Shown here in pieces: positions 1 to 8,004 of a stretch of 39,762 nt of DNA. The stretch spans positions 40,494-80,255 of the forward strand of contig PBLJ01000019.1 in assembly GCA_002721705.1 (NCBI GenBank), given 5' to 3'. Numbering within the stretch: the first letter of the stretch is position 1; every line of letters begins with the position of its first letter. Made by a program: the position numbers and the translations under genes. Source of the stretch: Opitutia bacterium. GTDB taxonomy: Bacteria > Verrucomicrobiota > Verrucomicrobiia > Opitutales > Seribacteraceae. Under the pieces are notes generated by a model. It was not told the origin of the DNA. It saw only the letters and a list, made by a program, of their open reading frames with translations, and did not search any database.

Positions 1-354
1 TTCGAGGGCTCCAAAGGCAATCTATTCGTCAGTCGGGGCAAACTAAGGGGCGAAGCTGTGAACGGTCTCAAGGAAAAACCTTTGGAGTCGGATACCATCA
101 AGAAGATCTACAAGGGCAAGAATCCGACCAGTCACATGGAAAATTTCTTCCAGTGCGTAAAAGATCGTAGTCACCCCATTTCCGACGTGTTCACCCATCA
201 TCGGGCCATGACCACTTGCCATCTCGCCAATATTTCGATCCGCTTGGGTCGTAAACTGCAGTGGGATCCCAAGGCCGAGCAGATGGTGGGCGACAAAGAC
301 GCCAACGCCTGGCAATCTCGCAAGCAACGCAAAGGCTTTGAGACCAACGTCTAG
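1..354 (+). CDS. Gfo/Idh/MocA family oxidoreductase, C-terminal fragment (5' end outside window)
   Basis: The frame is open from the first base and stops with TAG at 352-354, so only the last 117 residues of a longer gene are visible. The fragment reads FEGSKGNLFVSRG, the typical beta-strand segment of the C-terminal GFO_IDH_MocA domain, and later has HMENFFQCVKDR and HHRAMTTCHLANI, which match the closing helices of secreted or cytosolic oxidoreductases of this family in PVC bacteria. The Rossmann domain and the EKP motif lie upstream and cannot be checked. Members are NAD(P)-dependent sugar or inositol oxidoreductases; the substrate here is unknown. A hairpin terminator follows 30 bases downstream, so this is the last gene of its transcript. 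Confidence 0.85.
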   Translation, partial: FEGSKGNLFVSRGKLRGEAVNGLKEKPLESDTIKKIYKGKNPTSHMENFFQCVKDRSHPISDVFTHHRAMTTCHLANISIRLGRKLQWDPKAEQMVGDKDANAWQSRKQRKGFETNV

Positions 355-384
355 GCGTACCAGTAGTTTCCAATCAATCAAATC

Positions 385-418
385 AAGCCCTCTTCACCGA
401 GCAGCGGAGAGGGCTTTT
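385..418 (+). terminator. Rho-independent terminator after the Gfo/Idh fragment
   Basis: A perfect 9-bp inverted repeat, AAGCCCTCT (385-393) and AGAGGGCTT (408-416), encloses a 14-base loop and runs into TTTT (415-418). It lies 30 bases after the stop codon of the oxidoreductase fragment. The loop is longer than usual, but the GC-rich stem and T run fit an intrinsic terminator. Confidence 0.75.
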
Positions 419-536
419 GCGTTCATGGAGCTTGATGAATTGAATCCGTCTGCTTCTTTTTTCGCCGGAAGCTTGACCTCTCGATGAATGATGGAAACCT
501 TTAGTTTAACCCCTCGAGGTTTAAACTTTCCATCCC

Positions 537-1937
537 ATGCCCGCTTCATCTGATTTTTTTGACGTTCGCCCCCAGGTTTCGCCCCCACTAGATTCCACCT
601 TTGTTCCAGCCGCGTCATGGAATCGTTCATACGCAAACCTCGTTGCAGCCTGCGGAAGTCCCGTGCCCATTCGTTTTGCCTTGGAGCAGTCCGCAGGTTC
701 CATCTTTTGTCACAATTCCGAAATCCTGCCGCCCCAACATCCCCAGGCTCACCTTAACTTTCGTTTCGCCGAGCGCCTGTTGAAGTTTCTCCTCTGGTCG
801 AGGGGAGGGCACCGAGTCTTTTTCGACGGCCCTTTGGAGTTGGGCGTGGAATTGCGCTCTCATTTCACGGCCACGACCACGGGACGATTCGACGCCGATT
901 TCATGGGGACAGTGTACGAACACCCCTTCGAGGTCATTCTCACCACTGACTTACCTTCCGAGCAAGATTCCGCTCGCCAATTGGGGCGACACCTCGACGG
1001 TTGCCGTATTGGCTTCGATCTTGGAGGAAGCGATCGCAAGGTGGCGGCGGTGATCGATGGCGAAGTTGTTTTCAGTGAGGAAACTGCATGGGATCCTTAC
1101 TATCAGGAAGACCCTGCTTATCATCACTCGGGAATCGCGGATTCCTTGAAAAAGGCGGCGAGTCACTTGCCGCAAATCGAAGCCATTGGTGGCAGTTCCG
1201 CCGGGGTGTACGTGGAGAATCAGCCACGCGTCGCCTCCCTTTTTCGCGGTGTGCCAGACGATATTTTTGATAAAAAGGTAAAACCAATGTTCCGCAATTT
1301 CGCTAAGGAATGGAACGTTCCCTTCGAGGTCATCAACGACGGCGACGTCACCGCCTTGGCGGGATCCATGTCTCTTGGAGAGAACGCAGTTCTGGGTTTG
1401 GCCATGGGCACCAGTGAGGCGACGGGTTACGTCAATTCGGAGGGCAAGGTGACCACTTGGCTGAACGAACTTGCCTTTGCTCCCGTCGACTATGCGGAAA
1501 ACGCGCCCGCCGACGAGTGGAGCGGCGATTTGGGGTGCGGAGCCCAATACTTTTCACAGCAGGCCGTTGGTCGCCTTCTGTCGCCGGCCGGCATTGACTT
1601 GCCAACCGACCTGTCTTTGCCCGAGAAACTAATCGAGACCCAATCCCTCATGGCGTCAGACGATCCTCGCGCCCGCAAGGTTTACGAAACAATAGGCGTC
1701 TATCTTGGTTACGGTGTAGCTCATTACGCGGACCTATACAATTTGCGGAACTTGCTTCTCCTTGGGCGCGTTACGAGCGGTCAAGGTGGAGAGATTATTC
1801 TCGATCAAGCCGCCAACGTATTGAAAACTGAATTTCCGGAACTTGCGGAAAGAGTTGCGTTTCACGTACCGAACGAGAAAGACAAGCGCCATGGCCAAGC
1901 CATTGCCGCGGCCAGTCTTCCAATCATTGAACGATAA
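537..1937 (+). CDS. ROK family protein (sugar kinase-like) with long N-terminal extension
   Basis: 466 residues. The ROK/ASKHA ATPase core begins near residue 158 with the phosphate loop FDLGGSDRKVAAVIDG (160-175). It continues with GGSSAGVY (218-225) and VINDGDVTALAG (265-276), whose D268 matches the catalytic Asp of ROK sugar kinases, and GLAMGTSEATGYV (287-299). The Cys-rich zinc motif of many ROK kinases is not seen. Residues 1-150 precede the core, have no helix-turn-helix that I can recognise, and make the protein longer than a plain ROK kinase of about 300 residues. The stop codon is 3 bases before the PIG-L start, so the two are almost certainly co-transcribed, which favours amino-sugar or N-acetyl-sugar metabolism. 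Kinase activity is inferred from the motifs; a regulatory role is possible. No clear ribosome-binding site precedes the ATG. Confidence 0.8.
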   Translation: MPASSDFFDVRPQVSPPLDSTFVPAASWNRSYANLVAACGSPVPIRFALEQSAGSIFCHNSEILPPQHPQAHLNFRFAERLLKFLLWSRGGHRVFFDGPLELGVELRSHFTATTTGRFDADFMGTVYEHPFEVILTTDLPSEQDSARQLGRHLDGCRIGFDLGGSDRKVAAVIDGEVVFSEETAWDPYYQEDPAYHHSGIADSLKKAASHLPQIEAIGGSSAGVYVENQPRVASLFRGVPDDIFDKKVKPMFRNFAKEWNVPFEVINDGDVTALAGSMSLGENAVLGLAMGTSEATGYVNSEGKVTTWLNELAFAPVDYAENAPADEWSGDLGCGAQYFSQQAVGRLLSPAGIDLPTDLSLPEKLIETQSLMASDDPRARKVYETIGVYLGYGVAHYADLYNLRNLLLLGRVTSGQGGEIILDQAANVLKTEFPELAERVAFHVPNEKDKRHGQAIAAASLPIIER

Positions 1938-1940
1938 GCC

Positions 1941-2813
1941 ATGTCCGAAAATCCCTACTGCGCTTATGCATCTTCGTTTCGAAAGCTCGTCGACGATGGA
2001 GTGAACCTACCACTTGGCGGTATGCCCAAGCCACCCACTCCCGATCTTTTCCCCGATGCTCCTGTCTGTCTCATTTTCTCCCCTCATCCCGATGACGAAT
2101 GCATCATCGGCGGACTTCCCTTGCGGCTTATGCGGGAAGCCGGTGTTCGCGTGGTGAACGTGGCAGTCACCTTAGGAAGCAACAAGGAACGCCAGCAAGC
2201 ACGGCTTGTAGAACTGAAGGACGCTTGTGACTGGATAGGATTCGAATTACAGGAAACGGCTCCCAATGGCCTTGAGCGCATCAGGCCTGATGCCCGTGAA
2301 AATGAACCGGACCATTGGGAAGCAGCGATGCATACCATTGCATCGATCTTAGCCGACCACGTTCCGCAATCCATATTCATTCCCCATGACGCTGATTGGA
2401 ACGGTACCCATTTGGGTGTGCATCAACTCGTGCTGGATGCCCTCGCAAGCCTCCCATCCGATTTCTCGACCATTCTCGTTGAAAACGAATTCTGGGGACA
2501 AATGCAGTCACCGAACCTAATGGTCGAGTCATCCGAAACCGACGTTGCCGATCTCTTGGCGGCGCTTTCCCATCACGTGGGGGAAGTCCGCCGCAATCCT
2601 TATCATTTGAGGATGCCGGCTTGGTTACAGGACAACGTCCGTCTTGGAGCCGAGCTTGTGGGAGGAGAAGGTGGGGATGCGCCAGCTTTTGACTTTGCCA
2701 CTTTATATCGAGTCAGGCACTGGCAAGACGGCGTTGTGAAGGAGGCATGGTCTGGGGGTCGCCAACTGGCGGCGAGAGAGAATGCAGGCATCCTCTTTGG
2801 CGCCGCCGATTGA
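1941..2813 (+). CDS. PIG-L (LmbE-like) family deacetylase
   Basis: 290 residues. The zinc-binding signature HPDDE is at residues 49-53, within IFSPHPDDECIIGG. The second metal and active-site segment PHDADWNGTHLGVH is at 148-161. These are the hallmarks of PIG-L/LmbE zinc enzymes that remove acetyl groups from N-acetylglucosamine conjugates and related substrates. No signal peptide is evident, so action in the cytosol is likely. It starts 3 bases after the ROK gene stop, implying translational coupling and a shared pathway, plausibly phosphorylation or sensing plus deacetylation of an amino sugar. The exact substrate cannot be read from sequence. The downstream neighbour is convergent, with 68 bases between stops and no convincing terminator. 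Confidence 0.88.
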   Translation: MSENPYCAYASSFRKLVDDGVNLPLGGMPKPPTPDLFPDAPVCLIFSPHPDDECIIGGLPLRLMREAGVRVVNVAVTLGSNKERQQARLVELKDACDWIGFELQETAPNGLERIRPDARENEPDHWEAAMHTIASILADHVPQSIFIPHDADWNGTHLGVHQLVLDALASLPSDFSTILVENEFWGQMQSPNLMVESSETDVADLLAALSHHVGEVRRNPYHLRMPAWLQDNVRLGAELVGGEGGDAPAFDFATLYRVRHWQDGVVKEAWSGGRQLAARENAGILFGAAD

Positions 2814-2881
2814 TTCTTGGTGGTAATTGGGCGAGTTGTTCCTTCACCATCCCATTTGGCGCAACAAGCGAAGTTTTCTCG

Positions 2882-4132
2882 TCACTTCCCAAAACACCAC
2901 AAACTCTTGTGGGTGCGTAGAAATACTTGACCGTTCGAAAAGGCAGGTGAGCCACGAGTCATTTCATTAACGGGGTTGGTGGCCAAAAGTTGAAAATCCT
3001 TTTTGGCCGATAGGACCAAGGTTTGCCCTCCTGAATTAGTGACGTATAGCCGACCATCCACTTTTGCGATGGATCCCCAGTTGCCGCCTTTCCCAACACG
3101 CTCTTGCTTGATGATTTTTCCCGTGGCCATCTCGATGCACTGGAGGATGCCTGGCTCGGTTAATATAAAATAATGATTGTCGAACGCGACCCCCGTACCG
3201 ATACGTTGAAGATTGCGTTTTTCAGTCACCCAAAGTCGTTTTGCAGTAATGTTTCCCGAGACCCCCTTGCCCGCTTCCACGCATAAGGCTGGCCCGCCAT
3301 ATCCCGAGGTGGCCAAGGCAAGTTCCCCTTCGTACACTGGATTGTTGTATACGAGATCCCCCAGACCGTTGCAGGACCAGAGTTCCTTGCCGGTCAGAGG
3401 GTCGAAGGCCGCCAACCGTTTGGGGAGTCCGATCAAGACTTCGTCTCGTCCATGGTTGTCCCGAAGGACAGGTGTAGCCCAACTGCCGTACCAGTGTTTG
3501 GCTTCCTTGCCTTGAGCCTCGGGGAGATCCTGTTTCCAGATTGTTTTACCCGAGGTCGCATCCACCGCAACGAGGAAGACGCTTTGGCCGGGACCCCATA
3601 GTTGAATGAAGGTATTTCCCTTGGCATATGGCAAGGGACTGGAAGCGTTTCCCCATATGTGGATTTGAGGTCCCAAGTCGGATCGCCGCCAAATTTCCTT
3701 ACCTTCCAAATCGTAAGCGATCATCCCGGCGGACCCCAAAGTCGCCACGACCACCTTTCCATCGGTAGCTGGCGATGCGGAACAATAGGGGTTGGTTTTG
3801 TGAGTGGGTTCTTTTCCCGCGAACTTGGTTTCACGCTGCCATATTTTCCCACCTGTTTTTCGGTCGAAACATACGATGCATCGTTTGGTTCCGTTCTCCA
3901 AGGTTTGCGTAATGAATACTTTACCTCCCACCACGATGGGAGAGGAATTTCCAGGTTCATCGAGAGGGGTTTTCCATACGACGTTTTCCGCTGCGGACCA
4001 TTTCAAGGGAACATGCTTTTCATTGCTCAGTCCATTTCCGTCCGGCCCTCGCCAAGTGGGCCAATCTCCTGCTTGAACGGTAACCTTCAACATGAATCCG
4101 ACAACAAGGAGCATGCATGACAGTGTTTTCAT
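2882..4132 (-). CDS. Secreted PQQ-binding-like beta-propeller protein
   Basis: 416 residues from the ATG at 4132. An in-frame upstream extension to 4222 exists, but the ATG at 4132 opens a good signal peptide (MKTLSCMLLVVGFMLKVTVQAG), so it is preferred. Mature sequence begins DWPTWRGPDGNG (23-34), the usual opening of PQQ-like propeller proteins common in Planctomycetes and Verrucomicrobia. Repeated blade motifs such as CFDRKTGGKIWQ, AYDLEGKEIWR and AFDPLTGKELWS follow. These proteins fold as a seven- or eight-bladed propeller in the periplasm or outside the cell; most lack a demonstrated cofactor or reaction, so no enzymatic role is claimed. It starts 4 bases after the stop of the 2H phosphoesterase gene and probably shares its transcript. 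Confidence 0.85.
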   Translation of the reverse strand: MKTLSCMLLVVGFMLKVTVQAGDWPTWRGPDGNGLSNEKHVPLKWSAAENVVWKTPLDEPGNSSPIVVGGKVFITQTLENGTKRCIVCFDRKTGGKIWQRETKFAGKEPTHKTNPYCSASPATDGKVVVATLGSAGMIAYDLEGKEIWRRSDLGPQIHIWGNASSPLPYAKGNTFIQLWGPGQSVFLVAVDATSGKTIWKQDLPEAQGKEAKHWYGSWATPVLRDNHGRDEVLIGLPKRLAAFDPLTGKELWSCNGLGDLVYNNPVYEGELALATSGYGGPALCVEAGKGVSGNITAKRLWVTEKRNLQRIGTGVAFDNHYFILTEPGILQCIEMATGKIIKQERVGKGGNWGSIAKVDGRLYVTNSGGQTLVLSAKKDFQLLATNPVNEMTRGSPAFSNGQVFLRTHKSLWCFGK

Positions 4133-4136
4133 GACC

Positions 4137-4670
4137 TTAGGAATCTTGGTGGAACTCCCTTTCTGCGATATCCTGGAAGTCGGAGAGGTCTTCTTGTGAC
4201 TCCACCGGTGAAGGGTGTCCAACGATTCGAATGCGATCGAATCTTATTTTCCTCAAGGGAAGGGCAAGCTCATGGGCAAGACCTTGCTTGGTCGACAAGG
4301 GGAGATCGGCGTAGAGAAGGCTTAGGTGTGGATCTAGCAGGTATTCACTTGGAGGCGCTTGTTTCCCAATCAAGTCATGCAAAGCGAATAGTTCGGGTAC
4401 AGGTTGGCAACGCAGGAACAAGGTCATGGTATAGCGAGTGGTGGCGTCCAATCCAGTAACCACCAAACTTTCAGGAATCTGTTTTTCCTGCAGGGTATCC
4501 AGAATTTGAGATGCTTCACCTTCCGGGGACGCAGGTCCTGCGAACAAGGTAAGGTGTGGTGGGAATACAGGCGTATCGTACCTGTGAGCCAACTCCTTGA
4601 TTATCCCTTGCAAGAGCGAATGGTCGTCTGGACACGGCATCAACCAGTAGGAATGATGCCGAGCTTTCAT
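4137..4670 (-). CDS. 2H phosphoesterase, cyclic phosphodiesterase (CPDase)-like
   Basis: 177 residues. Two H-x-[ST] catalytic motifs are visible: PPHLTLF with H39-x-T41 and DPHLSLLYADL with H115-x-S117. Their spacing, the opening SYWLMPCP and the length match the CPDase branch of the 2H superfamily (PF07823 type). Characterised plant and yeast members open ADP-ribose 1'',2''-cyclic phosphate or nucleoside 2',3'-cyclic phosphates. The ATG overlaps the TGA of the upstream sirtuin gene (ATGA, 4667-4670), a sign of translational coupling. No signal peptide, so cytosolic. Both substrate families remain possible; the pairing with an NAD-consuming sirtuin makes an ADP-ribose-type substrate worth testing, which is inference only. 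Confidence 0.85.
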   Translation of the reverse strand: MKARHHSYWLMPCPDDHSLLQGIIKELAHRYDTPVFPPHLTLFAGPASPEGEASQILDTLQEKQIPESLVVTGLDATTRYTMTLFLRCQPVPELFALHDLIGKQAPPSEYLLDPHLSLLYADLPLSTKQGLAHELALPLRKIRFDRIRIVGHPSPVESQEDLSDFQDIAEREFHQDS

Positions 4671-5548
4671 TGCTTTGCCTTGATCGTGGCGTCGATTCGC
4701 TGCAATGCCTCAAGTCCTCCGAGAGGCAAGGAAATGCTTCCCTTGGGAGCGTTTGCTTCACGCGGATTGATGCGAATCAATTGATTGTCGCTGCCCTCCG
4801 CAAGGCTTTCGGAATTCATGCGTACGGTGGGAATGGCCGTGCCTGCGCCGATCTCGATGACCGCCAAATTCTTGTTCAAGCTCTGAGCAAGCCATTGCTG
4901 GTGTTTTTCATGCTGTTCGCTGGCGCGTGTTGAATCCCATCCCCAATCACCGAACATGAGAACATTTGGCCGAGCCAGTCCATTGCAGGTGGGACAAGCG
5001 GGCAGAGGAGGTTTGGCTCGGAGGCTATCTGGGTCGACTTCGACTCTGATGTCTTCCGCTGCCCAAATTCTTTGTCCGCAACCTTCCAAGCATTGCAAAT
5101 GATTGATTGAACCGTGGCATTCCAAAACCTGGTTCTCCTCGAAGCCAGCTTGTTGAAAATGACCATCGACGTTGGAGGTGTAGACGAAAGCGCCACCTTT
5201 CTTGGAATCTCCCCATTCGCGAAGTATGGAGAACCCTTCGTGGGGTGCGGTTTCACGGTATAGGTTCAATCGGTGTCCATAGAATCCCCAAGCGAATTCC
5301 GGATCGTCGGCAAACCAGCGAGGGTTTGCCATTTCCTCGAAGCGTAACTTCAACTTGGCTATTGGAGGATAAGCTTTCCAGAATCCCTGAGTACCTCGAA
5401 AGTCAGGCAATCCCGAGTCCACTCCCATGCCCGCGCCGGATCCAAAGTAAAGTGCGTCGGACTGAAGGATCGTTAGAGCGGCATCTTCCAAAGAGCCTTT
5501 TGGTAGCTGAGATTGGTTTTTCAATGAAACGATCGTTAGGACAGGCAA
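4667..5548 (-). CDS. Sir2-family NAD-dependent protein deacylase
   Basis: 293 residues. The NAD-binding motif GAGMGVDSGLPDFRG is at 38-52, TSNVDGHFQQAG at 124-135 (canonical TQN is TSN here), the catalytic His in ECHGS at H145, zinc ligands C153, C157, C185 and C188 (C-x3-C and C-x2-C), and the late nucleotide-binding motif GAGTAIPT at 234-241. Full-length catalytic domain. Sirtuins remove acyl groups from lysine using NAD and release O-acyl-ADP-ribose; some transfer ADP-ribose. The start is TTG at 5548: a stop lies three codons upstream, no ATG precedes the catalytic core, and no clear ribosome-binding site is seen, so an internal TTG at 5524 is an alternative. It overlaps the 2H phosphoesterase by 4 bases and is the first gene of that cluster. 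Confidence 0.92.
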   Translation of the reverse strand: MPVLTIVSLKNQSQLPKGSLEDAALTILQSDALYFGSGAGMGVDSGLPDFRGTQGFWKAYPPIAKLKLRFEEMANPRWFADDPEFAWGFYGHRLNLYRETAPHEGFSILREWGDSKKGGAFVYTSNVDGHFQQAGFEENQVLECHGSINHLQCLEGCGQRIWAAEDIRVEVDPDSLRAKPPLPACPTCNGLARPNVLMFGDWGWDSTRASEQHEKHQQWLAQSLNKNLAVIEIGAGTAIPTVRMNSESLAEGSDNQLIRINPREANAPKGSISLPLGGLEALQRIDATIKAKQ

Positions 5549-5680
5549 TAACTTTTATGATGCGTAATGCCTTTGTGATTTGAGCTTTGCGAAGGAGCAA
5601 GGAAGGGCAAACCGTTTTTAGGTTGTAGATCGGTTCGGATAGCGGTTTTGTTTTATAGGCTTTAAACTAAACTGGGGTAA

Positions 5681-6610
5681 ATGGAGAAACGCATCTTTAC
5701 CAAGCTTCTGGCTTGCTTACCTGTCATCTTGGCAGGTGGCTGTTCCTGGTTCGCGCGGGAGAACATTGGAGCAGGTTTGGAGTTGCCTCTCAATGACGCA
5801 CCGCAAGTTTCCATCGTCGTACCGAAATTAGCTCATAGTGGTGGGCTTGCTTTCGATACCGAGGGTATTTTATATTTCGCCAATCACCTCAATCCCGGAA
5901 CGATTGGGCGTTACGCGGTGGATCAACTAGAACCAGCCACGGTTTTCATCGATTTGAACGAGTGGCTCACCACCTATGGTGACCAAGCTCCCATTGTACA
6001 AGGGCTTACCATTGACGCTGAGGGTCGTTTGATTGGAGCGGTCCTCGGGACTGGCAAAATCATCAGGGTTTCGCCGGATGCAAGTAAAGTGGAAGTCTTG
6101 GCTGATTCCCATGAGGGTATACTCTTCTCCAGCGTGCATGACGTGGTGCTTGCTCCGGAGGGTTTGGTTTATGCGTCCTCTCCGGATGAAGGTGTGATTT
6201 ACCGCATTTCCCCGGATGAAGGAAAGGTTCAAATTGTGAACCAAGAGCTCGTGCGGGCCGATGGTTTGGCGATTAGTCCGGATGGCAAGTGTTTGGTGGT
6301 AGCTGAACCGGATGCGGCTCGTGTCTTGGTGTTTTCCTTGGAAAACGAATATCCGGAAAACGCTCCGGTTTCCACGCTTGATTTTTCCGGTAGCGGTCAA
6401 TCCCCTCGCGGTCTTCTCTTCGACAAACAGGGGCGACTTTTCGTGGGGATGGGCGAAGCAGGCACAGTCAACGTATTTGATCTTACCGAGACCCGTTTGC
6501 TCAGGACTTACGAGGTGGGTGGATCCGCCGATCGTCTGTTTCTTCGCGAAGGGGAGCTATGGATTTCGGGTGGTCGAGACGGAGGGGTAAGAAAGCTTAC
6601 CTTGAAGTAA
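5681..6610 (+). CDS. SMP-30/gluconolactonase-like beta-propeller lipoprotein
   Basis: 309 residues. The N terminus MEKRIFTKLLACLPVILAGGC is a lipoprotein signal with C21 as the likely lipidated Cys, so the protein should be anchored in a membrane facing the periplasm or outside. The rest is a propeller of the SMP-30/NHL type, with repeated GGLAFDTEGILYFAN, GLTIDAEGRLIGA, LVYASSPDEGVIYR and GLAISPDGKCLVVAEP segments. SMP-30 members are calcium-dependent sugar lactonases, but the metal ligands cannot be assigned by eye, so lactonase activity is only a possibility. It is divergent from the sirtuin cluster, with 132 bases between starts. A GGGG run sits about 3-7 bases before the ATG. A short hairpin follows the stop. 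Confidence 0.75.
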   Translation: MEKRIFTKLLACLPVILAGGCSWFARENIGAGLELPLNDAPQVSIVVPKLAHSGGLAFDTEGILYFANHLNPGTIGRYAVDQLEPATVFIDLNEWLTTYGDQAPIVQGLTIDAEGRLIGAVLGTGKIIRVSPDASKVEVLADSHEGILFSSVHDVVLAPEGLVYASSPDEGVIYRISPDEGKVQIVNQELVRADGLAISPDGKCLVVAEPDAARVLVFSLENEYPENAPVSTLDFSGSGQSPRGLLFDKQGRLFVGMGEAGTVNVFDLTETRLLRTYEVGGSADRLFLREGELWISGGRDGGVRKLTLK

Positions 6611-6624
6611 CCTACGCGTTGACC

Positions 6625-6650
6625 AGCAAGCGAATCACTTGCTTGCTTTT
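6625..6650 (+). terminator. Possible weak terminator after the SMP-30-like gene
   Basis: AGCAAGC (6625-6631) pairs with GCTTGCT (6641-6647) across a 9-base loop and is followed by TTT. It lies 15 bases after the + strand stop and also covers the end of the convergent DUF6807 gene. The stem is short and the T run short, so this is tentative. Confidence 0.35.
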
Positions 6651-7585
6651 GCCCACTTGGCGTAGCGCTCGGCGATTTTAGCGCCCTCGGCATCGCCTTC
6701 GTGAAAAAGAAAACGATACTTGAAGGTGATGTCTGAGCCCTTGAGAATTTTCAGGTTGCCCGTGCCCTTGGGCTTTCTCTCGAAATTATGTATGCCGAAT
6801 GGATTGGCAGCGACTAAACCGTAATCGCGCGCATGCCACCAAGTGGGATGACGAAGGTTGGTGGGATGGTCGAAAATGGAAAACCCCACGCTTCCTGATT
6901 TGAAAGGCGCCGAGTAAGATACCCAAGCGGCTCGCTTGCCCCATATCGCGCGTCCTTCCACGCCTTCGCTATTGATTGCTTTTCCTTTGGCTACGGATCC
7001 TTTCAAGCGAAGCGTTGGGTTGGAACGAATCCCCATGGATCCTTCCTTGGTATCCCCGAAGGTGACGTCTCCCTGAGCCGCGATGATCTTTACGGAAACG
7101 TCGATGGCCCGATCCTTGCCCTCGGCGAAAAAGGCCAAGGTTGTTTCATCTTTGCACACGATCTCGCCTTTTGGTCCCACCCACTTGTTGCGGGTAACGA
7201 TAGTATTGCCTTCGAGCTTTAGGAATTTCTCGTGAAGGATGGTCCCCGTGTTTTTCGCAACGTGCCAGAAACTGATTCCGTTGACTTCTCCGTGCGTGTA
7301 CCAGAGGGAGGCATGATGCGGATGGTCCTTGGCCTCACCCGGAGCCGCTTCCTCGATTGGATAACGCCGCGTCATGGGAACCTCATTCGGCCCTATGACA
7401 GGGTAGAGAATGGGTTTTGCCCGCTTTTTGTCGTTGTAAACGTAATTCGTGAACAGTTTACCGTTTACTTTGACGGCCACGACCTGATCTCCTTTCTCCA
7501 AGGAGACGGCGGAAGCATGAATGTCCGCGTAAGAGAAAGCCGTTACTAGATGAGAAATGAGAATGGTGAGGAAAACAAGGCGCAT
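6635..7585 (-). CDS. Secreted DUF6807 (PmoA-like) family protein
   Basis: 316 residues from the ATG at 7585. The frame extends upstream to a TTG at 7681, but the ATG at 7585 begins a clean signal peptide (MRLVFLTILISHLVTAFSYA), so it is chosen. The family motif DHPHHASLWYTHGEVNG is at 87-103, with FWHVAKNTG after it and HPTWWHARDYGLVAANPFG near the C terminus. This fits the DUF6807 family, annotated in databases as methane oxygenase PmoA, a misleading name because these are not membrane methane monooxygenase subunits. They are frequent in Verrucomicrobia and Planctomycetes near sugar oxidoreductases and sulfatases, with a galactose-mutarotase-like beta fold likely. Function unknown; carbohydrate binding is an inference. 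Convergent with the SMP-30-like gene, 24 bases between stops. Confidence 0.85.
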   Translation of the reverse strand: MRLVFLTILISHLVTAFSYADIHASAVSLEKGDQVVAVKVNGKLFTNYVYNDKKRAKPILYPVIGPNEVPMTRRYPIEEAAPGEAKDHPHHASLWYTHGEVNGISFWHVAKNTGTILHEKFLKLEGNTIVTRNKWVGPKGEIVCKDETTLAFFAEGKDRAIDVSVKIIAAQGDVTFGDTKEGSMGIRSNPTLRLKGSVAKGKAINSEGVEGRAIWGKRAAWVSYSAPFKSGSVGFSIFDHPTNLRHPTWWHARDYGLVAANPFGIHNFERKPKGTGNLKILKGSDITFKYRFLFHEGDAEGAKIAERYAKWAKASK

Positions 7586-7794
7586 GGCAGGGAAGGAATT
7601 GAGAATATTATTTGTCGGGGGTCTTTTCTTTCTCCCCTTGTGAAGTACTTTCGTCAACCTTTGTTTCAGGGCTTTATCCAATCATTTCGAGGAGTTTGGC
7701 TCGAATTAAACCTTGGTTTCGCGGGTTCTTGGCACCTTGCATGCCATCGATTTGCATTGCCCGAATTGCGAGGTTGCTTTCTTTGGAGTTCGAC

Positions 7795-8004
7795 GTGAAA
7801 CGTAATAAACCGGAAGACGAAAAGGTCGCCGAGGAACTGAAATGTGTCTTGGAATGTTGTAAGTACCCACGCACTTGCGATTGGAACAAACGCTGCATGG
7901 AAGAAGGCATGCGGATGAGCAAAGATGCCGAGATGGTTCGTGAGCAAGACATCCGGCGTGAAAGCGACGGCGATACTAAAAAATTAACCTTTGGCTTAAG
8001 GTGA
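7795..8004 (+). CDS. Small Cys-rich charged protein, unknown function
   Basis: 69 residues from a GTG at 7795 preceded by GGAG at 7785-7788, six bases away. The frame is open further upstream, but that part reads like noise, whereas composition after the GTG changes to a charged, helix-prone sequence with Lys, Glu and Arg throughout. Five Cys sit at residues 17, 21, 22, 28 and 34, in CVLECCKYPRTCDWNKRC, a spacing that could bind metal or form disulfides. No signal peptide or membrane segment. I do not recognise a family. It ends at 8004, where a decayed FG-GAP-type gene begins. It could be a real small cytosolic protein or chance; no homology test was possible. Confidence 0.4.
   Translation: MKRNKPEDEKVAEELKCVLECCKYPRTCDWNKRCMEEGMRMSKDAEMVREQDIRRESDGDTKKLTFGLR

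Noticed and set aside
4133-4222. N-terminal extension of the PQQ-like protein up to 4222.
   Set aside because: It overlaps the 2H phosphoesterase coding region and precedes a proper signal peptide at 4132.
7586-7681. N-terminal extension of the DUF6807 gene (MDKALKQRLTKVLHKG) from a TTG at 7681.
   Set aside because: A clean signal peptide begins at the ATG at 7585, and the extension would bury it.
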